DNA of 64,000 nucleotides from Nitrospirota bacterium. Lineage in GTDB: Bacteria; Nitrospirota; JACRHJ01. Numbering within the stretch: the stretch's first letter is position 1; the number at the start of each line of letters is the position of its first letter. The notes beneath the pieces are model-generated. The model was not told where the DNA came from and did not search any database. It saw only the letters and a program-made list of their open reading frames with translations. The translations under genes and the position numbers were made by a program. Shown here in pieces: positions 59,379-64,000 of the stretch. The stretch spans positions 186,001 to 250,000 of the forward strand of contig JAJYHX010000002.1 of assembly GCA_021784575.1 (NCBI GenBank). The letters run 5' to 3'.

Positions 59379-60455
59379 TTAAAATTTAACGTGTGTAGAG
59401 GAATTGTACGTGCTGGACGCCAGGGTGTAATCGTCGATATGGTACTTGGTGAATTCCAGGCCCGTCTTCTCGAAGAATTTCTGCCAGCCTATCCTGTTAA
59501 TCCACTCGCCGACCCTCTCATACTTCTTTGCGTCTTTCGCGTAGGTCTCGACAATGTTCTTGACCGCGCCCGTGACTTCCGGCCAGCGGGGCGGATTGTT
59601 CGGGAGATAGGGTATTGCGAGTTTCGAGAACATCGGCGCGTGCCTGGAATTGGAGACCTTGCCGCCCACCCATATCGATATGCCGTCGTTGAGCGGGTTC
59701 GCTATCGGCATAGCCGGGCAGACGGTGTAGCAGTTGCCGCAGTACATGCAGAGGTCCTCGACAACCTCGACTGTCTTCTTGCCCTCGATGACCTTCGGGC
59801 GTATTGCGGCCTTCGGGCAGGAGGCGACGGTTGACGGTATCTCGCAGAGGTTGCCGAGCTTATCATTATCGATTGTCGGCGGCGTCCTGTGGATACCGAG
59901 GATGGCGATGTCGGAGCAGTGAACCGCGCCGCACATGTTAAGGCAGCACGCGACCGCAATCCTCAGATGCGCGGGAAGCTTCATGGACGTGAAGTAATCG
60001 ATCAACTCGTCCATGGTGGCCTTCACAACTCCGGAAGCGTCCGTCGCGGAGCTGTGGCAGTGGACCCAGCCCTGGGTGTGGACGATGTTCGATATGGAGT
60101 TGCCGGTGCCGCCGACCGGGTGTCCCATCTTGCTCAACTCGTCGATGATCGGCTGGACATTGGCTTCCTTGTCCGTCATGAACTCGACGTTGTTGCGGCT
60201 GGTGAACCTGAGGTACCCGTCGCAATACTTGTCGGCCAGATTGCAGAAATCCCTTATCTTGTCGATGCTGACGAGCCTCGATGACGCGGCGCGAACGGTG
60301 TAGAGCTTGTCGCCGGTCTCGGAGACGTGCATCAGCACGCCGGGCTTTACTTTCTCGTGGTATTTCCATTTGCCGTAGTTTGCCTTCACCATCGGGTGAA
60401 GCATTTGTTCGTAATGGGGTGGCCCTATATCTGTCTTTCTCTTCGGAGCTGCCAT
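59379..60455 (-). CDS. dsrB: Dissimilatory sulfite reductase beta subunit DsrB
   Basis: 358 residues. Siroheme-[4Fe-4S] region with [18 protein letters not shown] (Cys170-180) and [11 protein letters not shown] (Cys213), plus a ferredoxin insert [17 protein letters not shown] (236-250). [14 protein letters not shown]-type stretch ([19 protein letters not shown]) and [12 protein letters not shown] are standard. Forms the A2B2 enzyme with DsrA that reduces sulfite to the DsrC-bound trisulfide or runs in reverse. Phylogenetic type is not resolvable by eye. Confidence 0.97.
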   Translation of the reverse strand: MAAPKRKTDIGPPHYEQMLHPMVKANYGKWKYHEKVKPGVLMHVSETGDKLYTVRAASSRLVSIDKIRDFCNLADKYCDGYLRFTSRNNVEFMTDKEANVQPIIDELSKMGHPVGGTGNSISNIVHTQGWVHCHSSATDASGVVKATMDELIDYFTSMKLPAHLRIAVACCLNMCGAVHCSDIAILGIHRTPPTIDNDKLGNLCEIPSTVASCPKAAIRPKVIEGKKTVEVVEDLCMYCGNCYTVCPAMPIANPLNDGISIWVGGKVSNSRHAPMFSKLAIPYLPNNPPRWPEVTGAVKNIVETYAKDAKKYERVGEWINRIGWQKFFEKTGLEFTKYHIDDYTLASSTYNSSTHVKF

Positions 60456-60557
60456 TTTCTCAATCCCTCCGTTTTATTTGTTCGTCAACCTGTCTGCACA
60501 ATAAAATATCTGAAACCGGGGGACGTTATCCCAACCGCCTCCCTCAAACGCCTCCGC

Positions 60558-61736
60558 CTATTCTTCCTCGAAATACTCTTCGTAGAAGATGTACGGGTTG
60601 GACCTCGGCTCTTTTATCATGGCCGGTAGCGGCTCGAGGCCGATTTCCTCGACAAAATTGCCCTTGCCTATGCGGACGATCATCTCGCCTATACGCTCCC
60701 TGTTCTCGCCGTGCTCATCCCAGAACTCCCATATGCGGCGGATAAGGTCCTTGAACTCCTCGTACGGCGGCTCCATTTTTATGAAGGGCACTATTACGGA
60801 AGAGAGCAGCGCGCCCTGGACAATCGGGGCCTTGGCGCCCAGAAGTATCATCGCGCCCTTGTCCTTGCCGGGGCGAAGGGCCTTCGGCATGACGTTTATG
60901 CAGTGCATGCAACGGTTGCAGTTCTTGTTGTCTATGGAGAGCTTGGAGCCGTCCCACGACATGCAGCCGGTCGGGCATTTCGCCACTACGTCGTTCGCTA
61001 TGTCAACCTTGCCGCCCTTGGCGTACTCTGTGACGGCGGCGTTGTCCTGCTGGATGTCGTCCCTCCAGGTGCCGATAATGGAGCAGTCGGAGCGGGCTAT
61101 CGAGGCGACGCAATCGTTCGGGCAACCGGACATCTTGAACTTGAACTTGTACGGGAACGCCGGCCTGTGGAGCTCGTCCTGATATTCGTTCGTCAGGTCG
61201 TAGCACAGGTTCATGGTGTCGTAGCAGGCGAACTCGCAACGGGCCATGCCGTTGCAGCAGGACGGGGTGCGGACGTCGGAACCGGAGCCGCCCAGGTCCC
61301 AGCCGTGCTCGGAGAGGTCGGTGAATATGGGTTCGAGCTGATCCGTGGTAGTACCGAGCATGACGAAGTCGCCGGTCGAGCCGTGCAGGTTCGTAAGGCC
61401 GGAGCCGTGCTTCTCCCAGAGGTCGCAGAGATAGCGGAGCGCGCCGGTATTGTAGAACCACGCGGAGGGCTGGTTCACGCGGACGGTGTGGAAGTGGGAG
61501 ACGTTCGGGAACTTCTCGGGCGAATCGGAATAGCGGCCTATGATGCCGCCGCCGTAACCGCGGACGCCGACTATACCGCCGTGTTTCCAGTGCGTCCTTT
61601 TGTCCTTGTAGGACATCTCAAGGAGACCCAGGAGGTCTTTGCACATGGCGTTCTTGGCGGCCATCCTCTTGATGTCCTTGATGAAGCTCGGCCATGGGCC
61701 GGTTTCAAGCTGGTCAATCATTGGGGTATCTGACAT
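60558..61736 (-). CDS. dsrA: Dissimilatory sulfite reductase alpha subunit DsrA
   Basis: 392 residues. Siroheme/[4Fe-4S] ligands: Cys161-x5-Cys167 ([15 protein letters not shown]) and Cys205-x3-Cys209 ([16 protein letters not shown]), and a ferredoxin insert around 254-280 (CPTGC, then [18 protein letters not shown]). [19 protein letters not shown] is highly conserved. Upstream gap to the HEAT-repeat gene is 54 bases; no separate promoter was recognised, so the run from dsrE to dsrL may be one transcript. Confidence 0.98.
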   Translation of the reverse strand: MSDTPMIDQLETGPWPSFIKDIKRMAAKNAMCKDLLGLLEMSYKDKRTHWKHGGIVGVRGYGGGIIGRYSDSPEKFPNVSHFHTVRVNQPSAWFYNTGALRYLCDLWEKHGSGLTNLHGSTGDFVMLGTTTDQLEPIFTDLSEHGWDLGGSGSDVRTPSCCNGMARCEFACYDTMNLCYDLTNEYQDELHRPAFPYKFKFKMSGCPNDCVASIARSDCSIIGTWRDDIQQDNAAVTEYAKGGKVDIANDVVAKCPTGCMSWDGSKLSIDNKNCNRCMHCINVMPKALRPGKDKGAMILLGAKAPIVQGALLSSVIVPFIKMEPPYEEFKDLIRRIWEFWDEHGENRERIGEMIVRIGKGNFVEEIGLEPLPAMIKEPRSNPYIFYEEYFEEE

Positions 61737-61790
61737 CTACTTTCTCCTTTTCTGGTTATGAAACTGAACCTAAGAAAATGCCGAACCGGA

Positions 61791-62471
61791 CTATTCCTCA
61801 CCTCCTTCACTGCTGTTTTTTCGAATCTTCACGAGCGCGCCGCCCGCGGCGCGCGCCACACTGATATTTTTCAAGGCATCACCTTCGTAAAGACTGATAA
61901 CGGCGGCGTCCCCCGCAAGTTTCCTTAAGTCCTCTTCCGCCGCCGCGAAACGCATCCTGCCGAGCGCCCACGCGGAGAAGCCTCTTATCACCGGCTCCGG
62001 GTCTTCAAGGAACTTGACGAGCGACGGCCCCATCTCCGAAACCAGCGACGGCTCGTCTTCCGCAAGCGCGCCGATCGCCCAGATGGAACCCGCGAGTATC
62101 GGCGTATTCCTGTTGGACGGGTCGGAAAGCTCCGGGTCGTCCGAGAGATGCAGGACTGGCCGGATTGCATCACGCGCCATGCCCGGATTGTTCCTGTATA
62201 TCTCCGCGATGGCCTGCGCGGAACACCAGCCCACGGTGCTCGATTCCTCGTTCAGGAACCACAGAAGCCGCCTGACCGCCGGCGCCAGCTCCGTCCTTCC
62301 CTCAGCCGCGACCAGCCCGAGCAGCGTAACGGCCCTCCACCTGACAAGCTCCTCCTCGGAATATAAAAGACCGAGCAGAATCCGCAGGTTTCCATGTCTT
62401 TTTTTAACCAGGTCCATCGCTTCCTGATATTTCCGGCCGAGCAGGAGTTCCGACAGGGTTTCCCTGTCCAT
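61791..62471 (-). CDS. HEAT-repeat protein within the dsr cluster
   Basis: 226 residues, predicted all-helical. Repeats of about 35 residues are visible: EELVRWRAVTLLGLVAAEG, STVGWCSAQAIAEIYRNN, LAGSIWAIGALAEDEPSLV and PVIRGFSAWALGRMRFAAAEEDL, with the trp-containing A-helix pattern of HEAT repeats. Likely a protein-interaction scaffold. It lies between dsrH and dsrA, overlapping neither, an unusual location in dsr loci I know. Function unknown; the conserved position suggests a role in sulfur relay or assembly. Confidence 0.7.
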   Translation of the reverse strand: MDRETLSELLLGRKYQEAMDLVKKRHGNLRILLGLLYSEEELVRWRAVTLLGLVAAEGRTELAPAVRRLLWFLNEESSTVGWCSAQAIAEIYRNNPGMARDAIRPVLHLSDDPELSDPSNRNTPILAGSIWAIGALAEDEPSLVSEMGPSLVKFLEDPEPVIRGFSAWALGRMRFAAAEEDLRKLAGDAAVISLYEGDALKNISVARAAGGALVKIRKNSSEGGEE

Positions 62472-62476
62472 GTTTG

Positions 62477-62773
62477 TCAGAGCCAGGTCATCGGCTTGTG
62501 CTGCTCGACAAGATCGACAAAATCGGCGTAGTCGATCACCTTCACGCCGGGGGTAAGATTGCCCGCCAGACCCCTTGCGGAAATGTCCGCGCTCAGCGCG
62601 TAGACCGGGTGGTCTTTCAAAGCGCTCTTGACGAGGGTTTCCGCCCCGCCGCCGGCTGCGGCGCCGAGCACGGCGTCTTCAATCAGCAGTATCGGGGCAT
62701 CCTTCTGCGCCACCCTGATGCAGCTCTCAAGGCTGCTTTTCATATACGGAGATTTGTTTACTATGTGAAGCAC
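62477..62773 (-). CDS. dsrH: DsrH/TusB family sulfur relay protein
   Basis: 98 residues. Small Rossmann-like protein with SSLESCIRVAQ; Cys18 corresponds to the conserved DsrH Cys. Part of the DsrEFH heterohexamer that passes sulfane sulfur from TusA to DsrC. Starts 5 bases after the HEAT-repeat gene in transcription order reversed, that is, 19 bases downstream of dsrF. No DsrC gene is in the window. Confidence 0.85.
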   Translation of the reverse strand: MLHIVNKSPYMKSSLESCIRVAQKDAPILLIEDAVLGAAAGGGAETLVKSALKDHPVYALSADISARGLAGNLTPGVKVIDYADFVDLVEQHKPMTWL

Positions 62774-62791
62774 CTTAAAGACCTCCTAATC

Positions 62792-63148
62792 TTAAAAAGG
62801 CAGGAGCACGTCCTGCTCTTCCATTATTTTGCCTATGCCCGCCGAATCCATCACCTCGACCGGTATGGCGAAATCATCCGTCTTCAGGCCGCGCTTTTCC
62901 ATGGATTCCTTGTCCACGTATATCTTCTCGCAGCCGTAGTCCTCCAGCACCGGCAGGGTCTGAACAAACCCCTTTATGCCGAGGGCCGAGGTATCCTGTC
63001 CTTTTTTGAGGGAGAAAACGGCGTCGTCCATGTAGACGGCGGCAAGCTCGTTTTCGTATGCGCCGAAGATGAGGACGACTTCCAGTCCTTCCCAGGCGTA
63101 TATCGTCCCGTGCGGGGCGTTCCTGTTTACGAACATTATCTTTGCCAC
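62792..63148 (-). CDS. dsrF: DsrF/TusC family sulfur relay protein
   Basis: 118 residues. Fold and length of DsrF/TusC: IMFVNRNAPHGTIYAWEGLEVVLIFGAYENELAAVYMDDAVFSL, GIKGFVQTLPVLEDYGCEKIYVDKESMEKRGL. No catalytic Cys is expected in this subunit. Lies between dsrE and dsrH, which makes the assignment firm. Confidence 0.88.
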   Translation of the reverse strand: MAKIMFVNRNAPHGTIYAWEGLEVVLIFGAYENELAAVYMDDAVFSLKKGQDTSALGIKGFVQTLPVLEDYGCEKIYVDKESMEKRGLKTDDFAIPVEVMDSAGIGKIMEEQDVLLPF

Positions 63149-63199
63149 TTTTTAAATCTCCTTTCCATTAATCGGGATATTGAAAAAACCATATCCCGA

Positions 63200-63556
63200 T
63201 TAGTCTCCGAAGGTGACCACACGCTCCGCCTCGGTGCATATCTCGCTAAGCTGGCCCAGGCCGGATATCCTTGTGTTGTCAACTATAAGTTCCGGTTTCA
63301 TCCCGCGCCTCTTCGCCGCCGCCACGCAGACTACTATGTCCACGCCCTTGGCGCCGAGCTCCGACCACCGCCTTGCGATATGCCTGTCGTCCTGCGGCGG
63401 CTCCATGTGCTTGGCGACGTTCGTCACCGCATCGTCATACATGAACACGCCCTGGATTGTATGGCCCTTGGCCAGCGCCGCTTCGACAAACTTGTAGGCG
63501 GTATCGGAAGCCTCGTGGTTATACGGGCCTTCCTGTATCATTACGCCTATTTTCAT
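63200..63556 (-). CDS. dsrE: DsrE/TusD family sulfurtransferase
   Basis: 118 residues from the ATG giving MKIGVMIQEGPYNHEASDTA, which has an AGGAGG-like Shine-Dalgarno. Cys77 in VDIVVCVAAAKRRGM is the catalytic Cys of DsrE/TusD. First of the dsrE-F-H run. A longer frame upstream lacks family similarity. The 155 bases before it hold no feature I can name. Confidence 0.9.
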   Translation of the reverse strand: MKIGVMIQEGPYNHEASDTAYKFVEAALAKGHTIQGVFMYDDAVTNVAKHMEPPQDDRHIARRWSELGAKGVDIVVCVAAAKRRGMKPELIVDNTRISGLGQLSEICTEAERVVTFGD

Positions 63557-63711
63557 TTCCCCCTCCTCTTGAGATATTCCTTCCGGTATGAATTGCTTTA
63601 AAACGCCATGCCCTGTTCCGTGAAAATAACAGCCCCGCATCGATTCCCCGTCGGGCCGACAACCCTCCGCAACCGGCCTCGTGCCTCACCAGCCACCACG
63701 CCTGCCCGGGA

Positions 63712-64000
63712 TCAGCTTTCCGACGCGCCTATCTTGCCGGCCTTCTGAAGGGCCTTGTCGAAAATGTCGGCGGCCCTGGCCTTGTCGTGCTTCGCGCAGG
63801 CGGAGGCGATATTCGCCAGCAGGTCGGCGGAGACGGCATTGTCGTTCACGGAAGAGGCGGACTTAACCGCCATGTCCCAGACCATCGGGGAGCGGTAATC
63901 GCCCCTGGCCGCGAAATCCGCCGCAATCTCGGAGAGGTAGCCGACCTTCATGTTGTCGCCGCCTTCCAGTTTCGCCGCGTAATAGATGAACTGGTTCGGG
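63712..64000 (-). CDS. Uncharacterised protein, 5' end outside window
   Basis: C-terminal 95 residues of a gene that continues past the window edge (the frame is open to base 64000). The visible part is helical: IAADFAARGDYRSPMVWDMAVKSA, ADLLANIASACAKHDKARAADIFDKALQKAG, a pattern like tetratricopeptide or HEAT-type helical pairs. No domain name can be given. It precedes dsrE by 155 bases on the same strand and could be the start of the same cluster. Confidence 0.55.
   Translation of the reverse strand, partial: PNQFIYYAAKLEGGDNMKVGYLSEIAADFAARGDYRSPMVWDMAVKSASSVNDNAVSADLLANIASACAKHDKARAADIFDKALQKAGKIGASES

Overview
The window looks like chromosomal DNA of an anaerobic Gram-negative sulfur-cycle bacterium, most plausibly from the Desulfobacterota (old Deltaproteobacteria) or Nitrospirota. 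The evidence is dissimilatory sulfite reductase (dsrA, dsrB, dsrD), 2-oxoacid:ferredoxin oxidoreductase subunits, an aldehyde:ferredoxin oxidoreductase, many Fe-S flavoproteins and radical SAM enzymes, together with lipid A and outer-membrane genes (lpxA, lpxD, lpxI, bamA). The species cannot be fixed from the sequence alone. Almost every gene lies on the minus strand, in tightly packed, often overlapping operons; 3' to 5' order is therefore the reverse of coordinate order.

Layout. 1-6.3 kb: outer-membrane and lipid A operon (bamA, ompH/skp, lpxD, fabZ, lpxA, lpxI, a Gfo/Idh/MocA oxidoreductase) behind a clear sigma70 promoter. 6.3-9.5 kb: hemW, a GNAT acetyltransferase, 2-oxoacid:ferredoxin oxidoreductase gamma and beta subunits (alpha not present), and tRNA-Phe. 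9.5-11.8 kb: a radical SAM/SPASM-like enzyme and an LpxL-type acyltransferase. 11.8-28.4 kb: the most interesting region, a run of about 18 genes headed by a PadR regulator with a strong promoter and a candidate operator. It encodes a ketosynthase, a chain-length-factor-like partner without catalytic Cys/His, an acyl carrier protein, a TcmN-like aromatase/cyclase, a metal-dependent cyclase, a second SRPBCC protein, two flavin oxidoreductases, an Fe-S flavoprotein, an aldehyde:ferredoxin oxidoreductase, a ketopantoate-reductase-like enzyme, a U32 family protein, a B12-type radical SAM enzyme and tandem TIGR04076-like proteins. This reads as a type II (aromatic) polyketide cluster with no visible O2-dependent enzyme. 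Three of its proteins carry the same PCP_red-like domain, one as a stand-alone protein.

28.4-32.2 kb: an aminotransferase, cobH-like, ExbD, ExbB and a second acyl carrier protein in one operon. 32.2-34.7 kb: glycosyltransferase, NTPase, a PD-(D/E)XK-like protein and a Cys-rich small protein. 34.7-42.7 kb: housekeeping operon (YjbQ, LivJ-type binding protein, thiE, accC, accB, efp, M24 peptidase, aroQ, roadblock protein, TPR protein). 42.8-44.1 kb: NtrC-type regulator on the plus strand. 44.1-50.0 kb: a 33-codon membrane ORF, ahcY, metK, coaBC, rpoZ, gmk, yicC. 50.0-52.1 kb: plus-strand lipoate/octanoate transferase and Memo-like genes separated by a dispersed repeat.

52.1-64 kb: sulfur metabolism. 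OsmC, a siroheme-pathway methyltransferase (cobA/SUMT), a CBS protein, TusA, an NfnAB/SudAB-like flavoprotein pair and a rubrerythrin-like ferritin lie downstream of dsrEFH-(HEAT)-dsrABD-dsrL. The combination of dsrD (usual in sulfite reducers) with dsrEFH and a DsrL-like protein (usual in sulfur oxidisers) is notable. Several palindromic intergenic repeats and one roughly 260-bp two-copy repeat are scattered through the window and in two places supply the last codons of a gene.
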